Assembly (NCBI GenBank): GCA_963169855.1
Contig: CAUJCN010000002.1
Span: forward strand, 372,001-436,000
Direction of reading: 5' to 3'
Length of the DNA stretch: 64,000 bases
DNA from: Patescibacteria group bacterium
GTDB lineage: Bacteria; Patescibacteria; Dojkabacteria; J137
Below the pieces are notes generated by a model that was not told the origin of the DNA, searched no databases, and saw only the letters and a program-made list of their open reading frames with translations. Made by a program: the position numbers and the translations under genes. Positions 43,566 through 51,929 of the stretch are shown here, in pieces (the stretch's first letter is position 1; every line of letters starts with the position of its first letter).

Positions 43566-44222
43566 TTAGTCAATCGCGTATGTATTTTTTTCTCCTTTAT
43601 TAATCCAAACCTTAATTCCATGTTTTCCAGCTCTAGGTACTTGTCCTTCTACATTAGCGTAGTCAATATCAGCTCTAATAGTGTGTCTTGGAACAAATCC
43701 CCAAGATACTTTTTCTACTCTAGCCATATCAGCTCCCTTAATTCTTCCTCCTACCCAAATTGTGATTCCTTTAATCAATCCTGTAGCTTTTGCTGCATCT
43801 GCTGCTTTTTGCATAGCCATCTTTGGATTAATTCTCTTCTCACATTGAGCAGCAATGTTTTCTGCAACTAGTTTAGCAATGATGTCAGGGTTTTTAACCT
43901 CGAAAGGTTTCACCTCAACTGGTTGATTCACTAGTTTTGTTAATTCATCTTTAAATGCTGTAATTCCAGCACCGCTTCTTCCGATTACAACTCCAGGTCT
44001 TGCTACGTATAATTCAACAACAATCTTATTAACCATTCTCTTAATAACAACAGAAGCTACGCCTGCTGCTTTTAGCTTTTCGTTTACAAGCTTCTTAATC
44101 TTTCTGTCTACCAAGAATTTGTCTGCATAAGTTTCCTTATTGGCATACCATCTTGATGTCCAATTTTTATTTACTCCAACTCTAAATCCTACTGGATTTA
44201 CTTTGTGCGAACCTCTAGCCAT
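43566..44222 (-). CDS. rpsC: 30S ribosomal protein S3
   Basis: uS3 forms part of the mRNA entry site. The 218-residue protein has the KH domain with the VVIGRSGAGITAFKDEL motif and the C-terminal domain with GRIKGADMARVE and IDYANVEGQVPRAGKHGIKVWI. A 111-base gap separates it from rplV; a TATAAT at 44314-44319 (minus) lies in that gap. Confidence 0.96.
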   Translation of the reverse strand: MARGSHKVNPVGFRVGVNKNWTSRWYANKETYADKFLVDRKIKKLVNEKLKAAGVASVVIKRMVNKIVVELYVARPGVVIGRSGAGITAFKDELTKLVNQPVEVKPFEVKNPDIIAKLVAENIAAQCEKRINPKMAMQKAADAAKATGLIKGITIWVGGRIKGADMARVEKVSWGFVPRHTIRADIDYANVEGQVPRAGKHGIKVWINKGEKNTYAID

Positions 44223-44313
44223 AATGTTGTTAATTTATTAAGTTGATTAAATGCTTGTTTAATAAAACCAGCATTGCAATCCTAATACAATTTATGTGAA
44301 TAAATGCGATAGG

Positions 44314-44319
44314 ATTATA
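44314..44319 (-). promoter_or_regulatory. TATAAT in the 111-base gap before rpsC
   Basis: A perfect TATAAT on the minus strand lies 91 bases before the rpsC start, in an unusually long gap for this operon. No matching -35 is visible at 17 bases, so an internal promoter is only possible. Confidence 0.35.
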
Positions 44320-44333
44320 TCATTTAGATACCT

Positions 44334-44789
44334 TTATTTGCTACTAGTTTTAGACTTTGTAGCTGTTTTTTTAACGGTCTTAGAGACCTCTTTCTTTCCT
44401 TCTTCCTTAGACTTTTCCTCTTCTTTATCTTCAGTTTTTGATTTTTTTGAAACTATTTCATCACTAACCACAACAGTTAGGTTTGTTACCCCTCTATTCC
44501 AGATCGAATATCCTGCTCCTCTTGCCTTTGGATGTCCGTGGCTAATTCTTATTGCTCCTTTATCAACTCTTAATTCTTTAATGTATAAATCATTAACAGA
44601 CGCACCTTTGTTAGTTGCATTAGCTGCTGCCGATTTCAATGCCTTATAAACATGTACCGCTGTGCCTTTGTTCATGAACTTTAAAACATTCAATGCTTCG
44701 TATACTTTCATTCCCTTAACAACTTCTGCAGGGATTCGCATCTTCTTCATTGATTTTCCTATATTGTTTATTATTGCTTTGCTCTCCAT
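44334..44789 (-). CDS. rplV: 50S ribosomal protein L22 with C-terminal extension
   Basis: uL22 lines the exit tunnel. The conserved core of about 110 residues includes MRIPAEVVKGMKVYEALNVL and IRISHGHPKARGAGYSIWN. A further about 40 residues, alternating K and E/S/T and probably disordered, extend it to 151. It lies 13 bases after rpsS. Confidence 0.95.
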   Translation of the reverse strand: MESKAIINNIGKSMKKMRIPAEVVKGMKVYEALNVLKFMNKGTAVHVYKALKSAAANATNKGASVNDLYIKELRVDKGAIRISHGHPKARGAGYSIWNRGVTNLTVVVSDEIVSKKSKTEDKEEEKSKEEGKKEVSKTVKKTATKSKTSSK

Positions 44790-44802
44790 ATTATTTATTT
44801 AA

Positions 44803-45096
44803 TTATTTTGCACCAGGTGCTGCTGCTGCGATCTTACCTTTTTTACTATGTCCACTAAACTTTCTTGTGAATGAAAATTCTCCAAGTTTGTGTCCTACCA
44901 TAGATTCTGTAACGAATACTTTATTAAAGTATTTTCCATTATGAACATCAAAAGTTAATCCAACCATTTCTGGAGAAATAGTAGATGCTCTTGACCATGT
45001 CTTAATAGACTTGTTTCCTCCTGCAATCTTTGCTGCTTTCACTTTTTTCATTAAAGATTCTTCAATAAAAGGACCTTTCTTTAAACTTCTAGACAT
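44803..45096 (-). CDS. rpsS: 30S ribosomal protein S19
   Basis: uS19 contacts the head of the small subunit. The 97-residue protein has MSRSLKKGPFIEESLMKK and the central TWSRASTISPEMVGLTFDVHNGK, ending in an alanine-rich tail. It starts 5 bases after rplB. Confidence 0.96.
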   Translation of the reverse strand: MSRSLKKGPFIEESLMKKVKAAKIAGGNKSIKTWSRASTISPEMVGLTFDVHNGKYFNKVFVTESMVGHKLGEFSFTRKFSGHSKKGKIAAAAPGAK

Positions 45097-45101
45097 ATTT
45101 C

Positions 45102-45965
45102 TTAAATAATAGTTTTAGTTTTTTTAAATTTATTTGTTTCAGGTCTTCTCCTGATGATGAACTTAGTTGTTGGGTTCTTCATTCTTCTTGTTCTCTTTCC
45201 GATCATGTTACCCCATGGGTCTGACTTAGGTCCTCCTGTTCCGTGTCTACCTCCCTTTCCTTGTCCTCCAGCGTGAGGGTGTTTTGTAGACATAGCTACT
45301 CCTCTAACTGTTGGTCTAACTCCCTTCAATCTGTTTCTTCCAGCTTTTCCTAATTTTACATTCTTCTGATCTTGATTACTTACAAATCCGATAGATGCAA
45401 AACATTCTTCTTTTACCAATCTTAATTCTCCACTTGGCATTTTCAACTGAGTATATCCTTGGTCTCCTCCCATCACTTGAATTCTTGTTCCAGCTGATCT
45501 AGCAATTTTTGCCCCACCGTTTGGATACAGTTCAACAGAGTGAACAAAAGTTCCCTGAGGAATATTCTTTAGTTTTAATGAGTTTCCTAATGAAACTGGT
45601 GCATTTTCTGAGTTAATTACTTTGTCTCCAATCTTTAATCCATCTGGTGCTAGAATATACTTTCTATCTCCATCAACATACTTTACCAAAGCAATGAATG
45701 CTGTTCTATTTGGATCGTATTCAACTGTTTCAATAGTTCCTTCTACGTTCTGCTTAACTCTTTTAAAATCGATAACTCTGTATGATTTCTTAACTCCTGC
45801 CCCCTGGTGTCTCATTGTAATTCGACCTAGGTTATTTCTTCCACCCTTGCTTCTCAATTCTTCAGTTAGGCCTCTAAAAGGTCTTACTTTTGACAATTCT
45901 TTTCTGTCAATTAGCACTGCATGTCTTACGCCTGCACTTGTTGGTTTAAATTTTCTTAGTGCCAT
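45102..45965 (-). CDS. rplB: 50S ribosomal protein L2
   Basis: uL2 supports peptidyl transfer and subunit joining. The 287-residue protein has the RNA-binding domain signatures GRITMRHQGAGVKKSYRVIDF and the C-terminal GVAMSTKHPHAGGQGKGGRHG with the conserved histidine. It is a little longer than the about 275-residue norm. Confidence 0.97.
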   Translation of the reverse strand: MALRKFKPTSAGVRHAVLIDRKELSKVRPFRGLTEELRSKGGRNNLGRITMRHQGAGVKKSYRVIDFKRVKQNVEGTIETVEYDPNRTAFIALVKYVDGDRKYILAPDGLKIGDKVINSENAPVSLGNSLKLKNIPQGTFVHSVELYPNGGAKIARSAGTRIQVMGGDQGYTQLKMPSGELRLVKEECFASIGFVSNQDQKNVKLGKAGRNRLKGVRPTVRGVAMSTKHPHAGGQGKGGRHGTGGPKSDPWGNMIGKRTRRMKNPTTKFIIRRRPETNKFKKTKTII

Positions 45966-45978
45966 ATCTATTAATTAA

Positions 45979-46257
45979 TTATTTCTCTAATAATTCAAAT
46001 TTATCTTTTTCAGAAAGTTTGAAAAGCATGATTTTTCTATCTTTATGCTTTACAGTATTTCCAGATACTCTATCTCTTTTGTACTTTCCCATTCTACTTG
46101 TTGATTTCACTTCAACTACCTTTACTCCGTAAATACTTTCAAATTCTCTTTTTGCATTTGTCTTAGTAGCATTTACATCTACTTCGAAAGATACATATTT
46201 ATTTGTCTTGTATTCTGTAATTGATTTTTCTGTTACAACTGGTTTCTTTAGTATCAT
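45979..46257 (-). CDS. rplW: 50S ribosomal protein L23
   Basis: uL23 is the docking site for trigger factor and SRP at the tunnel exit. The 92-residue protein has PVVTEKS and the KREFESIYGVKVVEVKS segment. Its ATG overlaps the L4 stop (ATGA), and an AAGGAAAG inside the L4 end could act as a weak Shine-Dalgarno. Confidence 0.94.
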   Translation of the reverse strand: MILKKPVVTEKSITEYKTNKYVSFEVDVNATKTNAKREFESIYGVKVVEVKSTSRMGKYKRDRVSGNTVKHKDRKIMLFKLSEKDKFELLEK

Positions 46258-46874
46258 AAACTTCTTTCCTTTAAGTTATTTAATGCTGACTCTTCTATAA
46301 TCAGGTGTCCTGCGTTTAGAAGATCATAAACATTTACTTCTCCTGAAAATACAACTTTGACATTCTGTAAGTTTGCGAATGCTTTCATAACATTCTCTTC
46401 AACTTTACTTGTTACTAAAGTTACTTTCTTAGGGGAGTTAAACGCCTCTAAAATCTTAGTAGCATCCTTAGCAGATGGCTTTACATCGAAATTTTCTACA
46501 ACAGAAACTGATCCATCTTTGAAAATCTTACTTAAAGCTGTCTTCAACGCTACTTTCTTGAATTTCTTATTCAAATCCTTACTCCAATTAACTTCACTTG
46601 AAGGTCCGTGTGCTCTTCCTCCTCCTTTCCAAATTGGTGATCTATTTGATCCCGCTCTAGCATTACCTGTTCCTTTTTGTGCCCATGGTTTCTTTCCTCC
46701 TCCGCTTACTTCTGCTTTAGTCTTTGTATTAGCATTTCCTTGTCTCTGATTTGCCAAGTAAACAAAAACATATTGAGTTAATACTCTTGTATTTTGTTCC
46801 GCAGCAAAGATTGAATCATCTAATTCAATTTCTTTTACTTTCTTATTTTTCAAATCTACTAAATCTGTTTTCAT
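46254..46874 (-). CDS. rplD: 50S ribosomal protein L4
   Basis: uL4 reaches into the exit tunnel. The 206-residue protein has the loop signature KPWAQKGTGNARAGSNRSPIWKGGG-type pattern (spread over residues 75-100) and the conserved C-terminal domain. In some bacteria L4 represses the S10 operon; no such leader is evident here. It ends in TGA shared with the L23 start. Confidence 0.95.
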   Translation of the reverse strand: MKTDLVDLKNKKVKEIELDDSIFAAEQNTRVLTQYVFVYLANQRQGNANTKTKAEVSGGGKKPWAQKGTGNARAGSNRSPIWKGGGRAHGPSSEVNWSKDLNKKFKKVALKTALSKIFKDGSVSVVENFDVKPSAKDATKILEAFNSPKKVTLVTSKVEENVMKAFANLQNVKVVFSGEVNVYDLLNAGHLIIEESALNNLKERSL

Positions 46875-46881
46875 ATTCTAA

Positions 46882-47487
46882 TTACTTTGATTTAATAACT
46901 ACATAAGTACCTCTTGCTCCTGGAATAGAACCTTTGATTCCGATAATTCCATTTGCTACATCAATGTGTTCAACTTTTAATCCTAAGATTGTCTTAGCTC
47001 TTGTTCCCATGTGTCCTCCCATTTTCTTTCCTTTGAAAACTCTACCAGGAATAGCTCTTGATCCTAATGATCCTGGTGCTCTTTCTCTGTCAGATGAACC
47101 GTGTGTTCTAGGCATTCCTGCGAATCCCCATCTCTTAACAACTCCTTGAAATCCTTTACCTTTTGTTACTCCTGATACAGAAACTTTATCTCCTAATTCG
47201 AATACATCAGCGTTTAATTTCTGTCCTACTTCAAAATTTACAGCTTCAGAAAGTGTAAATGTTTCTTTGAATCTTGGAACAAAGTTAATTGCTTTGTAAA
47301 TTCCTTCTTCTGCCTTAGTAGTTGCTTTTCTAGAATCTTTAGCAAGTTCATATTGATTCTTAGCTCCTGATTTTCCTACCTTACTTACAACATTACCTGA
47401 AACATCAAATACAGTTACTACAACTGCTTCTCCGTTGTCTTTGTAAATTTGTGTCATTCCGATTTTCTTTGCTAGGATTGCTTTCAT
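46882..47487 (-). CDS. rplC: 50S ribosomal protein L3
   Basis: uL3 nucleates large-subunit assembly. The 201-residue protein shows KKIGMTQIY at the start, KGKGFQGVVKRWGF and PGRVFKGKKMGGHMG, with the tunnel-facing loop in between. It follows rpsJ at 11 bases and precedes rplD at 7. Confidence 0.96.
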   Translation of the reverse strand: MKAILAKKIGMTQIYKDNGEAVVVTVFDVSGNVVSKVGKSGAKNQYELAKDSRKATTKAEEGIYKAINFVPRFKETFTLSEAVNFEVGQKLNADVFELGDKVSVSGVTKGKGFQGVVKRWGFAGMPRTHGSSDRERAPGSLGSRAIPGRVFKGKKMGGHMGTRAKTILGLKVEHIDVANGIIGIKGSIPGARGTYVVIKSK

Positions 47488-47498
47488 AAAATTCTCAA

Positions 47499-47801
47499 TT
47501 AACTTTTGATCTGAACCTCTATACCTGCAGGAAGTTGCATATGAGAAAGAGCTTCAATCGTCTTTACATTAAAATCAATTACATCTAAAAGTCTTGTATG
47601 TTCAAATAACTTGAAATGCTCCTTATGTTTACCATCGATATGTGGTCCTCTGTGAATAGCCATGCTCCATTTCTTTGTAGGAAGTGGGATTGGACCTTTT
47701 ACTTTAGCTCCAGCATCTATTACGGCCTTTGCAATATCCATCGTTGCTTTATCAACAACTTTGAAGTCAAATCCTTTTATTTTAACTCTTATTTTTTGCA
47801 T
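47499..47801 (-). CDS. rpsJ: 30S ribosomal protein S10
   Basis: uS10 belongs to the small-subunit head and also binds NusB in antitermination. The 100-residue protein has IRVKIKGFDFKVVDKA and the IPLPTKKWSMAIHRGPHIDGKHKEHFKLFEHTR pattern (about residues 38-70). First gene of the S10-spc operon, with its own TATAAT after the tuf terminator. Confidence 0.96.
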   Translation of the reverse strand: MQKIRVKIKGFDFKVVDKATMDIAKAVIDAGAKVKGPIPLPTKKWSMAIHRGPHIDGKHKEHFKLFEHTRLLDVIDFNVKTIEALSHMQLPAGIEVQIKS

Positions 47802-47842
47802 TCTTATTTATTTAAAGATCTATCTTCTATTCTGTGCCTTCG

Positions 47843-47848
47843 ATTATA
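47843..47848 (-). promoter_or_regulatory. TATAAT -10 box of the S10 operon
   Basis: A perfect TATAAT on the minus strand ends 41 bases before rpsJ and begins 15 bases beyond the tuf terminator T-tract. It gives the ribosomal operon a short leader. No clear -35 was found at 17 bases. Confidence 0.55.
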
Positions 47849-47862
47849 ACAAACAAAGGCTC

Positions 47863-47900
47863 AGAATAAAAGCCCCGTAATAGAATTTTCTATTACGGGG
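47863..47900 (-). terminator. Rho-independent terminator after tuf
   Basis: On the minus strand CCCCGTAATAG and CTATTACGGGG form a perfect 11-bp stem with a 6-base loop (47873-47900), followed by CTTTTATTCT. It separates tuf from the S10 operon. Confidence 0.88.
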
Positions 47901-47914
47901 ACTCTTAGTTTCTA

Positions 47915-49108
47915 TTAGCTTACAATTGATGTGATTACTCCAGCTCCAACTGTTCTTCCTCCTTCTCTAATAGCGAAGGTCATCTGCTCTTCTAGAGCAA
48001 CTTTAGTTCCCAATCTGATTTCTGCTGTGATGTTATCACCAGGCATAACTAATTGAGTTCCTTCTGCAAGAATAACTTCTCCAGTTACATCTGCAGTTCC
48101 GATGTAGAATTGTGGTTTGTATCCAGATCCAAATCCTGTATGTCTTCCACCTTCGTCTTTTGACAAGATGTAAACTTCAGCTTTGAATGCAGTATGAGGT
48201 TTAATTGAACCCTTAGCTGCTAATACCTGACCTCTTTCGATATCTTCTCTCTTGATTCCTCTGATTAACAATCCAACGTTATCTCCAGCCTGTCCTTCAG
48301 TCATCTGCTTCTTGAACATTTCAACTCCAGTAATAGTTACTTCTTTTGCAGTGTCCATCAAACCGATTTGCTCTACAACGTCGTTAACTTTAACTTTTCC
48401 TCTTCCGATTCTTCCAGTTGCAACTGTTCCTCTTCCTTCGATTGAGAACACGTCTTCAACCTGCATTAGGAATGGCTTGTCAACTTCTCTTTCTGGCATT
48501 GGGATAGTTTCGTCCATAGCCGCAAGTAACGCTGCCATAGTTTCGTCTCCGTCCTTTTCTCCAGTAGTTCCGTATAAAGCAGATCCTACTACGAATGGAA
48601 CTTTGTCTGCATCGTATCCATACTTCTTCATTAGGTCCTTCATTTCTTCCTTGATCAATTCAAGTAAGTCCATGTCTGTATTGTCATCAAATCTATTGAT
48701 GAAAACAACCAAGTGCTTTACTCCAACTTGATTAGCAAGTAATAAGTGCTCCTTAGTCTGAGGCATAGGTCCGTCAGCTGCTGAAACAACGATAATAGCT
48801 CCGTCCATTTGAGCTGCACCAGTAATCATGTTCTTGATGTAGTCCTTGTGTCCTGGACAGTCGATATGTGCGTAATGTCTTGTCTCTGATTCATATTCAA
48901 CGTGTGAAGATGCAACAGTAACGATCTTGTTAGATCCAGCTCTAGCAATACCTCCCTTAGCGATATCAGAATAGGATTTTCCTGAGTTCTGCCATCCCTT
49001 TCTTTGAGAGTATGAAACTAAAGCAGCTGTCAAAGTTGTCTTTCCGTGGTCGATGTGACCTAGAGTTCCGACATTTACGTGTGGCTTTGATCTTACGAAG
49101 TCTGCCAT
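47915..49108 (-). CDS. tuf: Elongation factor Tu with altered switch I and NKxD motifs
   Basis: EF-Tu delivers aminoacyl-tRNA to the ribosome. The 397-residue protein has the three-domain layout and the P-loop GHIDHGKT (17-24), DCPGH (83-87, with catalytic His87) and GSAL (175-178). The switch I motif RGITI reads KIVTV (61-65), keeping Thr64, and an altered stretch DIAKGGIARAGSN precedes it. The guanine-specificity motif NKxD reads NRFD (138-141). Domains 2 and 3 look normal (GRGTVATGRI, REGGRTVGAGVI). It has a strong promoter with a leader of about 125 bases and its own terminator. Whether it is the only EF-Tu gene cannot be seen here. Confidence 0.93.
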   Translation of the reverse strand: MADFVRSKPHVNVGTLGHIDHGKTTLTAALVSYSQRKGWQNSGKSYSDIAKGGIARAGSNKIVTVASSHVEYESETRHYAHIDCPGHKDYIKNMITGAAQMDGAIIVVSAADGPMPQTKEHLLLANQVGVKHLVVFINRFDDNTDMDLLELIKEEMKDLMKKYGYDADKVPFVVGSALYGTTGEKDGDETMAALLAAMDETIPMPEREVDKPFLMQVEDVFSIEGRGTVATGRIGRGKVKVNDVVEQIGLMDTAKEVTITGVEMFKKQMTEGQAGDNVGLLIRGIKREDIERGQVLAAKGSIKPHTAFKAEVYILSKDEGGRHTGFGSGYKPQFYIGTADVTGEVILAEGTQLVMPGDNITAEIRLGTKVALEEQMTFAIREGGRTVGAGVITSIVS

Positions 49109-49414
49109 AGTGTAAATATTAATATATAAAATAATTTGTGTTTATCCAGTGCTTTTTAACGGCACAAAAACCCGCCACTTAAATGCTTGGATTTATTTGT
49201 TTACCAAGAATTCCAAATAAGATGAGCGAGTAAACTAATGTAGGATTATAATCTATAAATAATGATAATTCAACCAACTAGAGTACTTAAATTAATTAAA
49301 TTTCTTCAATCTCTAGTTTAGTGTAATCGCAGTACTTTTGAATTTATCTTTTGCCGTTTGAATAATCAATTTTATTTTATACTAGCGAGAAAATTAATAG
49401 TAAGATTGAGAGAA
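49109..49414 (-). other. Intergenic region: tuf leader and promoter
   Basis: This 306-base gap holds the tuf promoter (49245-49273) and a leader of about 125 bases with short runs of potential pairing but no strong structure I could prove. The part between the promoter and the vanY end has inverted 7-base arms ACTAGAG/CTCTAGT 28 bases apart. No reading frame was found. Confidence 0.5.
49245..49273 (-). promoter_or_regulatory. Sigma70-type promoter of tuf
   Basis: On the minus strand TTGAAT (49268-49273) and TATAAT (49245-49250) are separated by exactly 17 bases. Transcription would start near 49238, giving a leader of about 125-130 bases, unlike the leaderless pattern at most other genes. 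Confidence 0.75.
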
Positions 49415-50428
49415 TTATTCTCCACTCAAGAATTTATTTAAAACCATACCACTACTATGATATTCTGTAGCTAAATCCGCTCCGATGTATCTATAGTGCC
49501 ACGGTTCGTAAGAATAGCCTGTTTCAGATTCTTTTCCTTGAGGATATGAAAGTACGTATCCATATTTATAGGAGTTTTCTGCAAGCCACTGTCCTGCTAC
49601 AGTATCTGCAAAAGTTGTTGTGAAATCAAAACCAGAATCTTGGCTCATAAAGTCGATCACAGTTCCTAGTTGGTGTTCTGAATAACCCGGTCGAGCAGAA
49701 ATTTTATCGGCTTCTTCAAGACCCAGTTGTCTTACCCAATTAGAATATTGAGTTAATTGATTTGTGTATGATCTATAACCCGAAGCAATCACCAAGTCTT
49801 TTCCTGTATCTTTTCTAAGTTGATTCAACATAATCACTAAATAATCCGCAGCTTCTGATCTTAGCTTGATACCAACTGCATTTGTGTATAGCAATTTATC
49901 TTTATTAAGATCAACTAAATCTGTTGGCTCGAAAGTTGTGTATAGCTTCACACCTTTTTTTACGTTTGCTGCAATATCGTTTCCATCCACATAAATATAT
50001 GGTTCAAATTCAGGGATGTCCTTTAGTCCGAGAGGGAAAGAAAATGTATCTCTTCTAATCTCTGGAACTAGCTCAACTTTATTTCCAGCATCATCTTGAA
50101 GTTCAATCTTTGGAGTGGATCTACCGAGAGCTGTATTAAAAATCTCTAAAACGTAACGTTTGTTTTCAGTCTCAGACTCTACTGGGAATAATTTGTACTT
50201 ATCTTTATTTGTAATTTGAACGTTTTCGTTTGATTCAATTATAAAACTTGTCCTTGGCTGAAGAGTTACAATATCACTAATTGGCATTGAAATCGCTGGT
50301 GGCAAAGTATCCTGCTCAGCTGGTCCTGGGCCTTGATTCGATGATTGTTTGATGACCAGAACGATTGCTCCTGTTGTTATTGCAACGAAGAACAAGAAGG
50401 CAAATCCGTATAAAAGTTTCTTTCTCAT
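49415..50428 (-). CDS. D-Ala-D-Ala carboxypeptidase, VanY family
   Basis: VanY enzymes trim peptidoglycan stem peptides outside the cell using zinc. From ATG 50428 the 337-residue protein has an N-terminal membrane anchor (about 4-24), a beta-rich region and the peptidase domain. Zinc-site motifs are present: SARPGYSEHQLGTVIDF with its His and Asp, and EPWHYRY with a His. ATG 50428 is chosen over 50443 because TATAAT (minus, 50435-50440) ends exactly 6 bases before it. A cell wall or imported peptidoglycan is implied. Confidence 0.88.
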   Translation of the reverse strand: MRKKLLYGFAFLFFVAITTGAIVLVIKQSSNQGPGPAEQDTLPPAISMPISDIVTLQPRTSFIIESNENVQITNKDKYKLFPVESETENKRYVLEIFNTALGRSTPKIELQDDAGNKVELVPEIRRDTFSFPLGLKDIPEFEPYIYVDGNDIAANVKKGVKLYTTFEPTDLVDLNKDKLLYTNAVGIKLRSEAADYLVIMLNQLRKDTGKDLVIASGYRSYTNQLTQYSNWVRQLGLEEADKISARPGYSEHQLGTVIDFMSQDSGFDFTTTFADTVAGQWLAENSYKYGYVLSYPQGKESETGYSYEPWHYRYIGADLATEYHSSGMVLNKFLSGE

Positions 50429-50488
50429 AATTTCATTATACATTATTCAATTCGATTTTCGTCAATGCGGAATGGTATACTCAATAAT

Positions 50489-50935
50489 ATGAAGGAAATC
50501 AATTTAGACTTAGAACAAACTGGAGCTGAAATTTACTTGGATGAACCATGCGAGGTAATTGCAAAATTCAACGGGACTGGGAGCAAAGTCTTGAAAACAC
50601 GCATTGAATTTATTCATACTAAACCAAACGTGACTTCACGTATATCAGTAAAAGCTGTTCTAAAGGACGAATCAAGATTTGATTTTGAAGGTGTTTTGAA
50701 AATTTTGAAAGGTGCCTATAACACAGACACATATTTGAAAATTGATTGTCTGATACTTTCTGAAAAGGCTTACGCAAGAGCTATTCCCAGCTTAGAAATT
50801 ACAGAAAACGAAGTAAAAGGCGGACATGGTGCAACAATTGGATATATTGATCCTGAACAAATGTATTATCTAATGTCAAAAGGCCTCAGCAGAGAATCTG
50901 CCGAAGCCGAAATAGTTGAGGCATTTCTGCAGTAA
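50489..50935 (+). CDS. Miniature SufB/SufD-like Fe-S assembly protein
   Basis: A 148-residue protein made only of the C-terminal part of the SufB/SufD beta-helix and tail. It matches the family in order: IHTKPNVTSRISVKAVLKD, then FEGVLKILKGAYNTDTYL, then the strand CLILSEKAYARAIPSLEI and the signature GGHGATIGYIDPEQMYYL with a helical tail. SufB and SufD are normally 420-500 residues. ATG 50489 is chosen because TATACT (50476-50481) ends 7 bases before it. A Cys (in KIDCLIL) and His (GGH) stand at sites near the cluster-assembly region. sufC is 21 kb away. Confidence 0.75.
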   Translation: MKEINLDLEQTGAEIYLDEPCEVIAKFNGTGSKVLKTRIEFIHTKPNVTSRISVKAVLKDESRFDFEGVLKILKGAYNTDTYLKIDCLILSEKAYARAIPSLEITENEVKGGHGATIGYIDPEQMYYLMSKGLSRESAEAEIVEAFLQ

Positions 50936-50936
50936 C

Positions 50937-51437
50937 TTAAATATTTAAATCAGCACAAGAATAGTAAACTCCAGATTCTGCTTCTGATTTATGAACATTA
51001 ACTGCTAAATCTCCTCTAGCTCTTAGATCTGTTAAAGTTGTATTCAATGTTGTTGTCGAAGTTCCATTAACCACAGGATCAAGTTCGAATACAATTCCAC
51101 CTGGACTTGGACATCTTCCAGTATGAATATGCGCCGGTTCTGATGTTGAGACTGGGTCAGTCAGAGTTAGTACCACTCGTACCTGATTTCCGACCTCTGT
51201 CAGAGCCACAGTTCCATTTTGACCTGAATCATTCTGCTCGACTAAACTGAACGAAGTTACGAAGTCTTCGTCATTATTATCCCTACCATCAGTATCGCCC
51301 GCTGTTGTGGTCGTGGTTGCTGGGCTTTGATTATCCGATGAGTTGTTTCCCATCTGAATAAAAAATAGAACAACTAAAACAAGAATGATTCCTGCGACAA
51401 GAACTATCATCATACTTCTATTATTTTCTTGTTCCAT
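50937..51437 (-). CDS. Membrane-anchored protein with CHRD-like domain
   Basis: An N-terminal membrane helix (about 8-28) and a Thr/Asp-rich linker lead into a domain of about 110 residues. The linker and domain have the pattern of CHRD domains: GTVALTEVGNQVRVVLTL, PAHIHTGRCPSPGGIVFEL and LRARGDLAVNVHKSE. Two cysteines (RCP, YSCA) may bond. The function of bacterial CHRD domains is unknown; they are extracytoplasmic. A TAATTT box ends 6 bases before the start. Confidence 0.62.
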   Translation of the reverse strand: MEQENNRSMMIVLVAGIILVLVVLFFIQMGNNSSDNQSPATTTTTAGDTDGRDNNDEDFVTSFSLVEQNDSGQNGTVALTEVGNQVRVVLTLTDPVSTSEPAHIHTGRCPSPGGIVFELDPVVNGTSTTTLNTTLTDLRARGDLAVNVHKSEAESGVYYSCADLNI

Positions 51438-51571
51438 AGATTCAAATTAATAAATACGATATTACATTATTCTATGGATATTACCTATTTGCAATGATTC
51501 TTAGTCTATCCAATTACCATACAACTAAATTGAAGAGTGACCAAAATTGCTTTATGAAGTAAAATGTGGAC

Positions 51572-51922
51572 ATGGAAAAACACAGAATATATACAATGGC
51601 TTTTGGAAGCGTCTACCCTCTTTACATTACTAAAGTTGAGAGAAAAGGTCGAACCAAAGAAGAAGTAGATGAAATCATTACCTGGCTTACAGGATACAGT
51701 AAAAAACAAATTAATGAAGTAGTTGAAAAACAAAAGAATTTTGAAGAATTTTTTGCTGAAGCCCCCAAGATGAATGACTCTAGAAAACTTATCACAGGAA
51801 TTATCTGTGGAATGCGAGTTGAAGAAATTAAAGAACCTTTAATGCAGGAAATTCGTTATATGGATAAGTTGGTTGATGAATTGGCAAAAGGCAAATCGAT
51901 GGAAAAGATTTTGAGGAAATAG
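51572..51922 (+). CDS. DUF2200 family protein
   Basis: A 116-residue soluble protein of the DUF2200 family, seen from KHRIYTMAFGSVYPLYITK and GRTKEEVDEIITWLTGYS, followed by a helical tail. Function is unknown. TAAAAT (51560-51565) ends exactly 6 bases before ATG 51572, so the GTG at 51566 inside the gap is not used. Confidence 0.78.
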   Translation: MEKHRIYTMAFGSVYPLYITKVERKGRTKEEVDEIITWLTGYSKKQINEVVEKQKNFEEFFAEAPKMNDSRKLITGIICGMRVEEIKEPLMQEIRYMDKLVDELAKGKSMEKILRK

Positions 51923-51929
51923 ATTTATC

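Noticed and set aside
48252..48731. 159-residue open frame antisense to tuf
   Set aside because: It is a shadow of the highly constrained tuf codons; it has no promoter and no recognisable domain.
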